Part shown: one piece after another, positions 24,112 to 32,552 of the stretch | Numbering within the stretch: position 1 is the stretch's first letter | How the letters are laid out: the number at the start of each line of letters is the position of its first letter | From: Paenibacillus aceris | GTDB taxonomy: Bacteria; Bacillota; Bacilli; Paenibacillales; NBRC-103111 | DNA: 64,000 nt | Reading direction: 5' to 3' | Assembly: GCF_017874035.1 (NCBI RefSeq) | Contig: NZ_JAGGKV010000006.1 | Coordinates: 62,001 to 126,000, forward strand | Made by a program: the position numbers and the translations under genes | The notes under the pieces: model-generated | The model's input: only the letters and a program-made list of their open reading frames with translations | Database searches by the model: none | What the model was told of the DNA's origin: nothing

Positions 24112-25902
24112 ATGGCTCAACTATTGGAACGCAAGCAAGTACCTGCCGAGCACCGTTGGAATCTCGAAGATTTATATGCCGATGGTAAAGCTTGGGAAAA
24201 GGAATTTCAGGATGTGAAGAGCTCGCTTGGCAAAATCAGCGCCTTCCAAGGAAAACTTAACGATGCCGCTACCGTCAAGCAATGTTTCCAGTTGGAAGAT
24301 GAAGTCTCTTTGAAAACAGAAAGACTCTATGTGTATTCCAACATGAAACATCATGAAGATACAGCAGAACCCACTTATCAGGCCTTATCCGAAAAAGCGA
24401 AAAAAATTAGTGTCGAAGTGGGCGAAGCGCTCTCCTTTATTTCACCGGAAATTCTAAGTCTATCCGATGAAAAACTTCAGCAATTGGTGAACGATCCTTC
24501 TTTATCCTTCTACAAAGACACGCTTGAAGAGATGATTCGTCAGAAGCCGCACACGTTGTCCAAAGAACAGGAAGCGCTGCTGGCTCAAGCAGGTAATATG
24601 GCGGGAGCGCCAAGCACGATTTACGGCATGTTGAATAACGCCGATTTGAAATTCCCTGCAATCAAGAATGAAAAAGGCGAGGAAGTCCAGCTTACCCACG
24701 GCAGCTACATCCAGTTCTTGGAAAGCCGCGATCCGGAAGTTCGCAAAAATGCTTTCCATGCCGTATATGAAACTTACCGCAACAATAAGAACACGATTGG
24801 CGCTACGCTAAGCGCGAATATTAATAAGAACATTTTTTATGCCAAAGCGCGCCACTATCCTTCCGTTCTGGAATCGACCCTTTTCGGCGATAACATCAAG
24901 AAGGAAGTGTATACGAACTTAATTTCCACCGTTCACGACTCTCTGCCGCAGCTGCAGCGTTATCTGAAGCTTCGTAAAAAGCTGCTAAAAGTCGATGAAT
25001 TACATATGTATGACCTCTTTGCTCCGTTGGTTGAAGAGTTCAAAATGGATATTACTTACCAACAGGCCAAAGAAGAAATCAAGAAAAGCTTAGCCCCTCT
25101 GGGTGAAAACTACTTGAAGATTCTTCAAGACGGCTTCGATAACCACTGGATCGACGTTTACGAGAACAAGAATAAGCGTAACGGCGCATACAGCTGGGGT
25201 GCCTATGGCACACATCCATATGTGCTCTTGAACCATAAAGACAATTTAAACAGCATGTTTACCCTGACGCATGAAATGGGTCATGCCATCCATTCCTACT
25301 TATCCGATGAAAATCAAGAATACCGCTATGCGCAGTATACGATTTTCCTTGCGGAAGTCGCTTCAACCCTGAATGAGGCGCTGCTCATGGACTATTTATT
25401 GAAACGTGTAACGGATCCGAAAGAGAAGCTCTATTTGTTGACATACTATGCGGATCAGTTCCGGACGACGGTTTTCCGTCAAACGATGTTTGCTGAATTC
25501 GAAATGATCACACATGAGAAATCGGAGCAGGGCGAATCTCTAACACCTCAAGAATTCAGCGAGATCTACTATGGCTTGAATAAGCTGTACCATGGCAAGG
25601 ACATGGTCGTGGATCAGGATATTGAGATGGAATGGGCGCGTATCCCCCACTTCTATAACAGCTTCTATGTGTACAAATACGCAACAGGTTTCTCGGCTGC
25701 GACCAGCTTTGCGAAGCAAATTTTGGATGAAGGCCAGCCTGCCGTTGACCGTTACTTGGGCTTCCTGAAAAGCGGCGGCAGCGACTACTCCTTGAATATC
25801 CTCAAAAAAGCCGGCGTTGACATGTCCACACCGGAGCCGATCAAGCAAGCCATGAGCGTCTTCAGCTCCCTGCTTGATCAGATGGAAGAGCTTACGAAGT
25901 AA
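24112..25902 (+). CDS. pepF: Oligoendopeptidase F (M3 family)
   Basis: From ATG 24112 the protein has 596 aa, the normal PepF length, starting at LLERKQVPAEHRWNLEDLY. The zinc motif HEMGHAIHS lies near residue 387, with the downstream Glu ligand in FLAEVASTLNEALLMDYLL. It hydrolyses short peptides of about 7-17 residues. CAGGAGG precedes ATG 24112 by seven bases, the strongest site. The frame is open upstream, however: ATG 23992 would add 40 residues beginning MRWIYVTAAMGLLLSSVPA and ending in an AXA-like LHA, a plausible signal peptide. A longer exported form is therefore possible (see findings). Confidence 0.93.
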   Translation: MAQLLERKQVPAEHRWNLEDLYADGKAWEKEFQDVKSSLGKISAFQGKLNDAATVKQCFQLEDEVSLKTERLYVYSNMKHHEDTAEPTYQALSEKAKKISVEVGEALSFISPEILSLSDEKLQQLVNDPSLSFYKDTLEEMIRQKPHTLSKEQEALLAQAGNMAGAPSTIYGMLNNADLKFPAIKNEKGEEVQLTHGSYIQFLESRDPEVRKNAFHAVYETYRNNKNTIGATLSANINKNIFYAKARHYPSVLESTLFGDNIKKEVYTNLISTVHDSLPQLQRYLKLRKKLLKVDELHMYDLFAPLVEEFKMDITYQQAKEEIKKSLAPLGENYLKILQDGFDNHWIDVYENKNKRNGAYSWGAYGTHPYVLLNHKDNLNSMFTLTHEMGHAIHSYLSDENQEYRYAQYTIFLAEVASTLNEALLMDYLLKRVTDPKEKLYLLTYYADQFRTTVFRQTMFAEFEMITHEKSEQGESLTPQEFSEIYYGLNKLYHGKDMVVDQDIEMEWARIPHFYNSFYVYKYATGFSAATSFAKQILDEGQPAVDRYLGFLKSGGSDYSLNILKKAGVDMSTPEPIKQAMSVFSSLLDQMEELTK

Positions 25903-25967
25903 GTGCAAGCGGAAGGTTGGAGGCGCAAGCTTTCAACCTTTTCGCAGCTTGAAAGGATGTATGCCGG

Positions 25968-26279
25968 ATGAAGATGCAATGGATTCTGATCTGCGCTTTA
26001 CTATTCGCCCTCCTTACAGCTGTTTTCGCAGTCGTGAATGTCGAACCGGTGCAAGTTAATTTCATATTTGCCCAAACGTCCATCCCGCTCATTCTTGTCA
26101 TTTTGACCTCTACGTTGTTGGGTGGTTTGATCGTTGGTCTATTCGGAATGGTTCGTCAGTACAAGCTGCATCGTAAAGTGAAGCAGTTGGAAAAGCAGTT
26201 GCAAGATGCCGCGCTGTCTCCTGTCGCGCAGCAGCCTGCTAGGGAATCCGTTATTGAAGCGCCGCCTACCGTACATTAA
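25968..26279 (+). CDS. LapA-domain membrane protein (DUF1049)
   Basis: A 103-aa protein with two membrane helices (residues 5-24 and 39-62) around the family block VNVEPVQVNFIFAQTSIPL, then a basic, coiled-coil-prone stretch (YKLHRKVKQLEKQLQDAA) and a disordered tail. This is the LapA/YrvD pattern found across Firmicutes and proteobacteria; the Gram-positive function is unknown. AAAGGATG lies eight bases before the ATG. It follows pepF by 65 bases and ends at a strong terminator. Confidence 0.85.
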   Translation: MKMQWILICALLFALLTAVFAVVNVEPVQVNFIFAQTSIPLILVILTSTLLGGLIVGLFGMVRQYKLHRKVKQLEKQLQDAALSPVAQQPARESVIEAPPTVH

Positions 26280-26283
26280 AGAG

Positions 26284-26339
26284 AAAAGTGCAGCAAATGT
26301 ATTGAATTCGGAAATTCAAACATTTGCTGCACTTTTTTT
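26284..26339. terminator. Bidirectional terminator between lapA-like and DUF92 genes
   Basis: AAAAGTGCAGCAAATGT and ACATTTGCTGCACTTTTTTT form a long stem whose loop holds a further small inverted repeat (TTGAATTC/GAAATTCAA). It lies between convergent genes. Confidence 0.88.
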
Positions 26340-26344
26340 CCTGT

Positions 26345-27160
26345 TCAACCAGCGGACAAAAACCACAATAGGCAGCACAGAACGCCTCCGATCAGCGAGG
26401 AGAGGGCATTCACACGATCATTGGTCATGAATTTCATACCGCGTATTTGTGCAGCGTTCTGCCCGCAGTGGACCTCTTTCTCCACCGTTTTTCCACAAAC
26501 CGTACAACGATACATCACCTGCAGCGTTGCCCCTAACCAAGAATCGGCCAATGAACCCAACAACCCTGAAATCGCACCGAGCGCAATGAAAACAGATAGT
26601 CTACTTATCACATATCCCTGCTCTCCCATCAAGCTAAACCATCCACTGATCCATCCAATAAACGCTCCTCCAGCCACAGAGGCCAGCAAGCCAAGAACAC
26701 TTACGCCGCCTGATGTTCCCGCTGGAACACGTCTCCCATTCAGAATAGACCTAGGCTCAGATGCGCTCATTCCGCCAATCTCAGTAGCCCATGTATCCGC
26801 CGTAACGGTTGCCATTACCCCAACAAATAATACCCACCAAACCGGATCAGGCCATAGGGTATGACCCATGCAAAGCACTAAACCAAGTCCGCCATTGGCC
26901 GCAACTTGTCCCGCATCGCGCCTTCCGCCTTTGGCATAGCCGCTTTCGGCAGCGGCTTTACGCTGATGCTTAAGCTTGGATAATATGCTGGAAGAAACAA
27001 AAAAAGCGATCAACGTCCCAAACCAGGCTAAGCTTCCGAACACAAACATGAGGGTTCCAAGCACCACCGCAGAAATCAAACCAGACAGCGAGAGAGATCC
27101 TCTCCAATAGGCTGCTCCTGCAATGAGCAAACTCCCAATTACTCCCCAAATCCAATCCAT
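26345..27160 (-). CDS. DUF92-family integral membrane protein
   Basis: A 271-aa protein with about seven hydrophobic segments and the DUF92 blocks KGGRRDAGQVAANGG (near residue 75), VTADTWATEIGG (near 120) and GTSGGVSVLGLLAS (near 150), then the Cys-bearing loop CTVCGKTVEKEVHCG near 225. The family is related to plant phytyl-phosphate kinase VTE6 and shares its Asp-rich cytidylyltransferase-like motifs; bacterial roles are not established. ATG 27160 is chosen because AGAGGTG precedes it by five bases; the frame continues 22 codons upstream without a ribosome site. It is convergent with the LapA gene. Confidence 0.85.
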   Translation of the reverse strand: MDWIWGVIGSLLIAGAAYWRGSLSLSGLISAVVLGTLMFVFGSLAWFGTLIAFFVSSSILSKLKHQRKAAAESGYAKGGRRDAGQVAANGGLGLVLCMGHTLWPDPVWWVLFVGVMATVTADTWATEIGGMSASEPRSILNGRRVPAGTSGGVSVLGLLASVAGGAFIGWISGWFSLMGEQGYVISRLSVFIALGAISGLLGSLADSWLGATLQVMYRCTVCGKTVEKEVHCGQNAAQIRGMKFMTNDRVNALSSLIGGVLCCLLWFLSAG

Positions 27161-27331
27161 TTCAGCACCTCTATTCCCACTTATTGTAGCATAGCTGGAT
27201 TGGGGCTTCATCCCGAAACCCGTCACAAACTAATTTCGACAAAACCATGCATAAATCGGGTAATTTTAGCAGGAAGTTAATCTTTTTACGAGAATATTAT
27301 GGTAAGATAGTTCGAAAGTTAGGAGGCTGAC

Positions 27332-28522
27332 ATGGAAAACGATCACATCCCGTTCAAGTCCCAGGTCAAAAAAGACTTGGAACCTCAAGAAATGCTGCGC
27401 ATTATTTTTGAATACGCAGCCAAAATTGCCAATGAACGCGTGCTCGAAAATGTCCTCATGCTGATGGCGGATATGGGTCGCGAAATGATTGTTTCAGATC
27501 GTTGCACGGTTTGGCTGCTCGATACGAGCAAGAATGAGTTATGGTCCAAAGTAGCTCATGGACTCGATGAGATTCGGATTCCGAGATCAGCCGGCCTTGT
27601 CGGTTATGCTGTCACCCATGATAAAGCAGTATTTATTGATGATGCTTACACAAATGAACAATATAAGACATACTTGCTTAATGGCGCTCTTTCCACAGAC
27701 CAGCAAACAGGCTACCGCACGAAAGCACTGATGGTCATTCCTTTTCGAAACAGCCAGGGTGAAATTATGGGCGCTTATCAAGCCATTAATAAGCTGACGG
27801 AGTGTGGGCAATTTACGGATAAAGACATGGAATATTTGACACTCGCTTCCTCCTACGCGGGCAAATCCTTGGAATCCGCGCTTCTCACGAGCGAAATTGA
27901 AGAAACGCAAAAGGAAATTATTTTCACAATGGGTGAAATTGGCGAGAGCCGCTCCAAAGAAACAGGCAACCATGTCAAACGTGTCGCTGAGTATTCCTAT
28001 CTCCTCGCACTTGGATTAGGCATGAGCAAAGAAGAAGCTGAGCTGCTCAAAATGACTTCGCCAATGCATGATATCGGTAAAGTAGCGATCCCCGACAGCG
28101 TGCTCAATAAACCAGGGAAATTAACTGACGAAGAATTTAAAATCATGCAGCATCATACACTGATCGGCTATAACCTGCTTAAAAAATCCAATCGACATAT
28201 ACTCAAAACAGCGGCAATTGTCGCCTATGAGCATCATGAGAAATGGAACGGACGCGGATATCCCCGTGGAATCAAAGAAGAAGACATTCACATCTACGGG
28301 CGAATTACCGCAATTGCCGACGTGTTCGATGCACTAGGCAGTGAGCGTGTCTACAAAAAAGCCTGGGAGTTGGATCGCATCCTGCAGCTGCTTAAAGATG
28401 AACGCGGCGAGCACTTTGATCCCCGAGTCGTTGATGCGTTTTTTCGTCAATTACCAGCGATCCTTCGCGTTCGCGAGCAGTATGCCGATGCGACATTAGA
28501 GAATGCGGCAGATAATCAATAG
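27332..28522 (+). CDS. GAF and HD-GYP domain protein (likely c-di-GMP phosphodiesterase)
   Basis: A 396-aa cytosolic protein. Residues about 25-185 form a GAF sensor domain (DRCTVWLLDTSKNELWSKVA, VGYAVTHDKAVFIDDAY). Residues about 195-370 form an HD-GYP domain with ETGNHVKRVAEYS, the HD pair in SPMHDIGKVAIPD, EHHEKWNGRGYPRGIKEED containing the GYP motif, and TAIADVFDALGS. HD-GYP enzymes hydrolyse c-di-GMP to pGpG or GMP. That fits the c-di-GMP-I riboswitch found 10 kb away at 38.1 kb, although no direct link is shown. TAGGAGG lies five bases before the ATG. Single gene with its own terminator. Confidence 0.92.
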   Translation: MENDHIPFKSQVKKDLEPQEMLRIIFEYAAKIANERVLENVLMLMADMGREMIVSDRCTVWLLDTSKNELWSKVAHGLDEIRIPRSAGLVGYAVTHDKAVFIDDAYTNEQYKTYLLNGALSTDQQTGYRTKALMVIPFRNSQGEIMGAYQAINKLTECGQFTDKDMEYLTLASSYAGKSLESALLTSEIEETQKEIIFTMGEIGESRSKETGNHVKRVAEYSYLLALGLGMSKEEAELLKMTSPMHDIGKVAIPDSVLNKPGKLTDEEFKIMQHHTLIGYNLLKKSNRHILKTAAIVAYEHHEKWNGRGYPRGIKEEDIHIYGRITAIADVFDALGSERVYKKAWELDRILQLLKDERGEHFDPRVVDAFFRQLPAILRVREQYADATLENAADNQ

Positions 28523-28523
28523 A

Positions 28524-28577
28524 AAAGGGCAAATCTCTCAGGTCAATATCGACCTTAAGAGACTGCCCTTTTTTTTA
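28524..28577. terminator. Bidirectional terminator between HD-GYP and FAH genes
   Basis: AAAAGGGCAAATCTCTCAGGTC pairs in blocks with GACCTTAAGAGACTGCCCTTTTTTTT. It lies between convergent stop codons at 28522 and 28575. Confidence 0.88.
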
Positions 28578-29198
28578 TAGGTGAACCGTAACGGCTCCAA
28601 ATACTTCTTCGCCCCAAACCAATTCCAAAAGGTCGCCCTTGTGCACAGGACCTACCCCTTCAGGAGTCCCCGTGTAAATGATATCGCCAGCACCCAGCCC
28701 ATAATGCTTAGCTATGTAATCAATGATGGTTTGCAGATCGAAGATCATGTTGCTGATATTTCCGTTTTGGACCACTTGTCCGTTCTTACGAAGCTGGAAA
28801 TTTTCCTCGGTAAGCTTGGAAGCACCGGGAAATTGACGGAAGGCTGTGATCGGCGCTGACTTCAGAAAGCCTTTGGCCGGCAGCCAAGGTTGGCCCTTTT
28901 TCTTAATGACAGACTGCACGTCTCTTAGAGTAAAGTCGATACCAAGCGCATATTTGTCAACAATTTCATCCACGCGAATGCCTTCATGATAAGGCTTTGC
29001 GATATGCAGGACCAATTCAGCCTCATAGTGAATTTCACCTTGATCACCTGGAAGCGTCAGCTCACCGCCACTCATCTCGGCCAAAGCATGTGTCGGTTTC
29101 GTAAAAATCATCGGCTGATCAGGAACATCGTTCCCCAGCTCAGCGGCATGCGCCCGGTAATTGCGTCCTACACAGTAAATATTGCGAATTTCTGTCAT
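28575..29198 (-). CDS. Fumarylacetoacetate hydrolase-family protein
   Basis: A compact 207-aa single-domain FAH protein. It begins YCVGRNYRAHAAELG, has the metal-binding Glu pair in IHYEAELVLHI (near residue 55), the Asp in ALGIDFTLRDVQ (near 92) and the closing TGTPEGVGPVHKGD. Relatives are oxaloacetate decarboxylase/tautomerases, acylpyruvate hydrolases and YisK-like enzymes. The substrate is not determined. GAGGAG lies nine bases before the ATG, and the gene starts 17 bases after the CapA-like stop, so the two form an operon. Confidence 0.88.
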   Translation of the reverse strand: MTEIRNIYCVGRNYRAHAAELGNDVPDQPMIFTKPTHALAEMSGGELTLPGDQGEIHYEAELVLHIAKPYHEGIRVDEIVDKYALGIDFTLRDVQSVIKKKGQPWLPAKGFLKSAPITAFRQFPGASKLTEENFQLRKNGQVVQNGNISNMIFDLQTIIDYIAKHYGLGAGDIIYTGTPEGVGPVHKGDLLELVWGEEVFGAVTVHL

Positions 29199-29215
29199 GT
29201 AGTCGTCTCCTCACA

Positions 29216-30475
29216 TTATTTCTTGCTAACATTTCCTTGCGTGTCCACCTTGGAACCGATCGAAATTTGACTCAACCTTTGGAACAACTTGGAGCTGTCT
29301 TCCGAGTTCATCGGTGTTGGCAGTGCGGCCTTGGTCAAAATAGGCACAAGATGGATATTGCACGATTGCTCCTTCGAGCATGCGGCTTCCAAAATAACCG
29401 TTTCCCATGTCTTAGGAGTATCATTTGTTGTAAAAATGAAATTGCCTAAACTATACGCGATCCATTTGCCCTTGTACTGCTCAAAGCCTTGTAAAACATG
29501 CGGATGGCCGCCAACGACCAGATCTGCTCCTGCGTCGATATACCGGTGCGCCAAATCGGTTTGGTTCTTATCCGGATGATCGCTTCTTTCGGCGCCCCAG
29601 TGCGCAACGACGACGACTAGATTAGCACTCTCTTTCGCTTTCTGAATGGCTTCTACCGGCAGCTTGTAGTTGTAGGTTTCTGCCACGCCCAGGTGACCGG
29701 GTCCTGCTTTCCAGGAGGCCTCCGGAACGACACGGCTAAAACCAAGGAAGGCAATCTTCACGCCATCTTTTTCCAATATGACCGGTTGATACGCTTCGTC
29801 CAAATCTTTGCCGGCACCTATGCGTTTAATGCCCTCTTGATCAAGAGCATTCATCGTGTCCTGCAATCCCTCCGGACCATAATCCATCACATGATTATTC
29901 GCTAAATTAACGAGATCAATGCCTGCATCCTTCAGCGGTGGCAGTGACAAAGGCGAGGAGCGATAGACGTAATCCTTTTTCTGAACGGTACCTCTAGTCG
30001 TTATGGGTGTTTCCAAATTAGCGATGGTGAAATCCGGCTTGCTCAAATAGTCTTTTACATTCGTATAAGGGTAATCATAGCCTTTTTGCTTCAAAATATC
30101 TTCCACTTTGGAGGCGAACAGCACATCTCCCACAAAAGTCAGACTCACTTGCCCGCCACTGCTCGCAGGCTTGTCCGTTATCGCGGGTGCCGGCGATGGC
30201 ATGACAGCGTTTGCTGTAGATGCAGGGCTCGGCTTTGTGCTTGGCTCCGTACTCGCTGCTTGCGTCGGCTGAGGCGAATCAACAGCTGCCGGTGACGGCG
30301 CCGCCCCTTGCTCTTCGGCGGTATTGCTGTTCGACGTCCAATAGGATGCGCCAATACCTATGGCGAAACAGGCGGCTGCGGCCAGCGTGAGCCCTCCTAT
30401 CACTTTCAGCGGAGTTTTCTTCTGAGGAGCTCGCTCTTTCTTCGCTTTACGGTGACGCTCTTGTCTGGATTCCAT
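29216..30475 (-). CDS. CapA/PGA-cap family metallophosphatase-like protein
   Basis: A 419-aa membrane-anchored protein: basic N terminus, one helix near residues 25-45, a Ser/Pro/Thr-rich linker (about 50-110), then a calcineurin-like CapA domain with FVGDVLFASKVED, FTIANLETPITTRG, LANNHVMDYGPEGL, VVVVAHWGAERSDHP and VVGGHPHVLQGFE. CapA proteins take part in poly-gamma-glutamate capsule formation, but no capBC genes are in the window, and many lone homologues are unassigned. AAGGGGAAGG precedes the ATG. It is first in an operon with the FAH gene. Confidence 0.88.
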   Translation of the reverse strand: MESRQERHRKAKKERAPQKKTPLKVIGGLTLAAAACFAIGIGASYWTSNSNTAEEQGAAPSPAAVDSPQPTQAASTEPSTKPSPASTANAVMPSPAPAITDKPASSGGQVSLTFVGDVLFASKVEDILKQKGYDYPYTNVKDYLSKPDFTIANLETPITTRGTVQKKDYVYRSSPLSLPPLKDAGIDLVNLANNHVMDYGPEGLQDTMNALDQEGIKRIGAGKDLDEAYQPVILEKDGVKIAFLGFSRVVPEASWKAGPGHLGVAETYNYKLPVEAIQKAKESANLVVVVAHWGAERSDHPDKNQTDLAHRYIDAGADLVVGGHPHVLQGFEQYKGKWIAYSLGNFIFTTNDTPKTWETVILEAACSKEQSCNIHLVPILTKAALPTPMNSEDSSKLFQRLSQISIGSKVDTQGNVSKK

Positions 30476-30548
30476 TCAAAACCTTCCCCTTTCCCCCTAC
30501 AAATTATAGCAGAAGAATCTACCAATGGGTAATAGTCAAGTGCTCTCA

Positions 30549-30577
30549 TTTTCAGATTGGACTCTGTATGGTATAAC
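30549..30577 (+). promoter_or_regulatory. Extended -10 promoter of the metallophosphoesterase gene
   Basis: TTTTCA (30549-30554), 17 bases, TATAAC (30572-30577) with the extended -10 dinucleotide TG just upstream (TGGTATAAC). Confidence 0.5.
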
Positions 30578-30628
30578 AGAAACAATACTATTCTTTATTG
30601 AAAATAGCATGGAAAGGGATCAAAAACG

Positions 30629-31402
30629 TTGGAAAAAATCGCGATTATTTCGGATATCCATGGAAATTTACCTGCACTTGAAGCCGTGCTTGCAGATATC
30701 AAGCAGCGTGGCATTGAACGGATCTATTGCTTGGGCGACCTGGTCGGCAAAGGACCTGATTCGGCAGCCGTTGTTGATTGTATTCAGAGGACTTGTGATG
30801 TTGTCATTCAGGGGAACTGGGACTTGGGGATCAACCTGCCGCAGGATCAGCCTGCCGGCATTTGGCAGCAGCAGCAGTTAGGGCCTGATAGGCTTGCTTA
30901 TTTGAAGGAACTGCCTTTTTCCGTTGATTTACACCTAAGCGGCAAATTGTTCCGGCTGTTTCACGCTTCCTCCCTAAGCGTCTATCATCGCGTGAAGCGC
31001 AAAGCTTCCAAGAAAGAGCGCCTTGCCATGTTTCAAAATACGGAGATGACCGGAGAAACGGCTAACGGGAAACAGCCTGATATTGTCGGATACGGAGACA
31101 TCCACATCCCTTATTTGATTACGATCAGGAACCCTTCGGAAAAACACACTGAAACGCATACGGACAGCGGGCTGATGCTCTTTAACGTAGGCAGCGTGGG
31201 CATTCCCTATGATGGCATTCCGCAAGCCTGCTACTGCGTTCTGGAAGGCAATCTGGGCAGTGTGGAGCAGGCAGGCTTCGCCATTCAATACGTTCGGGTT
31301 CCGTATGATATCGAGCTTGCTGTCCGGAGGGCTCACATTGTTCAAATGCCCGAAAGTGACCGTTATGAGCTTGAGATTACAACAGGTCTTGTGCATAAAT
31401 AA
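30629..31402 (+). CDS. Metallophosphoesterase (YfcE/MJ0936-like)
   Basis: A 257-aa calcineurin-like phosphoesterase with the metal-site motifs in order: IISDIHGNLPALEAVL (residues 5-20), YCLGDLVGKGPDS (near 33), VIQGNWDLG (GNxD variant of GNHD, near 60), GYGDIHIPYL (GHxH variant, near 150) and FNVGSVGIPYDGIP near 185. This plan fits phosphodiesterases of the YfcE group. Substrate unknown. The start is TTG 30629, preceded by AAAGGGAT ten bases upstream, with no suitable ATG. Note GYGDIH in place of the usual GHTH, which may alter metal binding. Confidence 0.88.
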   Translation: MEKIAIISDIHGNLPALEAVLADIKQRGIERIYCLGDLVGKGPDSAAVVDCIQRTCDVVIQGNWDLGINLPQDQPAGIWQQQQLGPDRLAYLKELPFSVDLHLSGKLFRLFHASSLSVYHRVKRKASKKERLAMFQNTEMTGETANGKQPDIVGYGDIHIPYLITIRNPSEKHTETHTDSGLMLFNVGSVGIPYDGIPQACYCVLEGNLGSVEQAGFAIQYVRVPYDIELAVRRAHIVQMPESDRYELEITTGLVHK

Positions 31403-31483
31403 GACAACACAGAAAAATAATTATGGAAATTAATTCCACAAAATGGTAACATAGGTGCATCATTGAAAGTGAGGATGCCATCT

Positions 31484-31702
31484 ATGAAGTTGAATTGGCC
31501 AAAAATTGCATTCATCGTTTTATGCGCGGAGATTTTGCTCATATACTGGAACGGGATGAGTGCTATTCCTTTCAAAAAGCAGCAAATTGTACACCCCATT
31601 TCCACACCTCAACCTGCACCTCCTGTTACACAGATAGAACCAACAGCGCCTTGGCAATTAAGCGAATATCAATCACTTAAAATTCATCAGCAGAATTCTT
31701 AG
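31484..31702 (+). CDS. Small single-helix membrane protein
   Basis: A 72-aa product: basic start MKLNWPK, one hydrophobic segment (IAFIVLCAEILLIYW), then a Pro/Gln-rich tail (STPQPAPPVTQIEPTAPW). ATG 31484 follows GAGG by ten bases; upstream in-frame codons lack a ribosome site. No family recognised. The composition suggests a short anchored peptide exposed outside the cell. Moderate confidence that it is expressed. Confidence 0.45.
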   Translation: MKLNWPKIAFIVLCAEILLIYWNGMSAIPFKKQQIVHPISTPQPAPPVTQIEPTAPWQLSEYQSLKIHQQNS

Positions 31703-31714
31703 AATAATATGCAA

Positions 31715-31755
31715 AAGGACCTTCAACTCCACTTATATAGTGGGAGGAAGGTCCT
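31715..31755. terminator. Hairpin between the small membrane gene and the O-methyltransferase gene
   Basis: AGGACCTTCAACTCCACT and AGTGGGAGGAAGGTCCT form a strong hairpin. The T-tract is GTTTATT rightward and TTTTGC leftward, so it may serve both convergent genes. Confidence 0.6.
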
Positions 31756-31799
31756 GTTTATTCATGAAGCCTCGCGCTAGGCAGGAACTCATGCTCGCT

Positions 31800-32435
31800 T
31801 TATTTCACACGTGCCAACGCCAAACCGTCATAGGCTGGAAGGATCGTGCTTTCCAAACGCGGATCCGTGGCAACAAGCTTATTGAAGCTGCGCATCGCTT
31901 GCACGGAGGCTTTGGTTTGGCTTGCATCAATAACTTTGCCCCTCATTAACGTATTATCGCCTGCAATAACGGCGCCTGGATTCGCTAATTGGATAGCCAG
32001 CTCCAAATAGTTCGGATAATTCACTTTGTCCGCATCGATAAAAAAGAAATCGAAACGCTCTCCCTGCGCGAGCAGCTCATTCAGGTGCACCAATGCTTCG
32101 CCGATTCGATACTCGACAAGTTCACCAAGTCCTGCATCCGCCACATTCTGCTTAGCTACATCGGCGAAATCCTGTTTCAACTCAAGTGAAACGAGCTTGC
32201 CCTCTGCTTTAAGCCCTCTTGCCAGGCAGATCCCGCTATAACCGCCTAAAGCACCTATTTCCAGCACCTTTTTTGCGCCAATCATTGACACAAGCATTGT
32301 GAGCAGTCTGCCATAACCGGGTGCAATGGATATTTCCGGCATATTATGGGTTCTAATGACTTCCTTTACCCGCTCCAGCACGGGATCATCCGCGTATAAG
32401 CCTTCCATATAGCTTTCAGCTGTTATGGTTTCCAT
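31800..32435 (-). CDS. O-methyltransferase (COMT-like, SAM-dependent)
   Basis: The 211-aa protein has the AdoMet_MTase/O-methyltransferase family 3 pattern: KKVLEIGALGGYSGICLARGL (motif I, near residue 55), LVSLELKQDF, FDFFFIDADKVNYPNYLE (metal-binding Asp cluster, near 130) and PGAVIAGDNTLMRGKV near 155. These are Mg-dependent catechol or small-molecule O-methyltransferases; one relative, YrrM/TrmR, modifies tRNA wobble 5-hydroxyuridine, so an RNA target is also possible. AGGAGG lies five bases before the ATG. Single gene. Confidence 0.88.
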   Translation of the reverse strand: METITAESYMEGLYADDPVLERVKEVIRTHNMPEISIAPGYGRLLTMLVSMIGAKKVLEIGALGGYSGICLARGLKAEGKLVSLELKQDFADVAKQNVADAGLGELVEYRIGEALVHLNELLAQGERFDFFFIDADKVNYPNYLELAIQLANPGAVIAGDNTLMRGKVIDASQTKASVQAMRSFNKLVATDPRLESTILPAYDGLALARVK

Positions 32436-32552
32436 GTTGTTCCTCCTAAGAGTTTTACCTGTTTCGTTTGTAAGTATATCTTATTTGTCCTATACTTGTT
32501 AATTGTATGAGTTTTATGAACGAAGCACAACCCGGATGGAAGGAATCTAAAC

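Noticed and set aside
26421..26864. Rightward 147-codon frame inside the DUF92 gene
   Set aside because: Antisense to a membrane protein gene with strong family motifs; no ribosome site.
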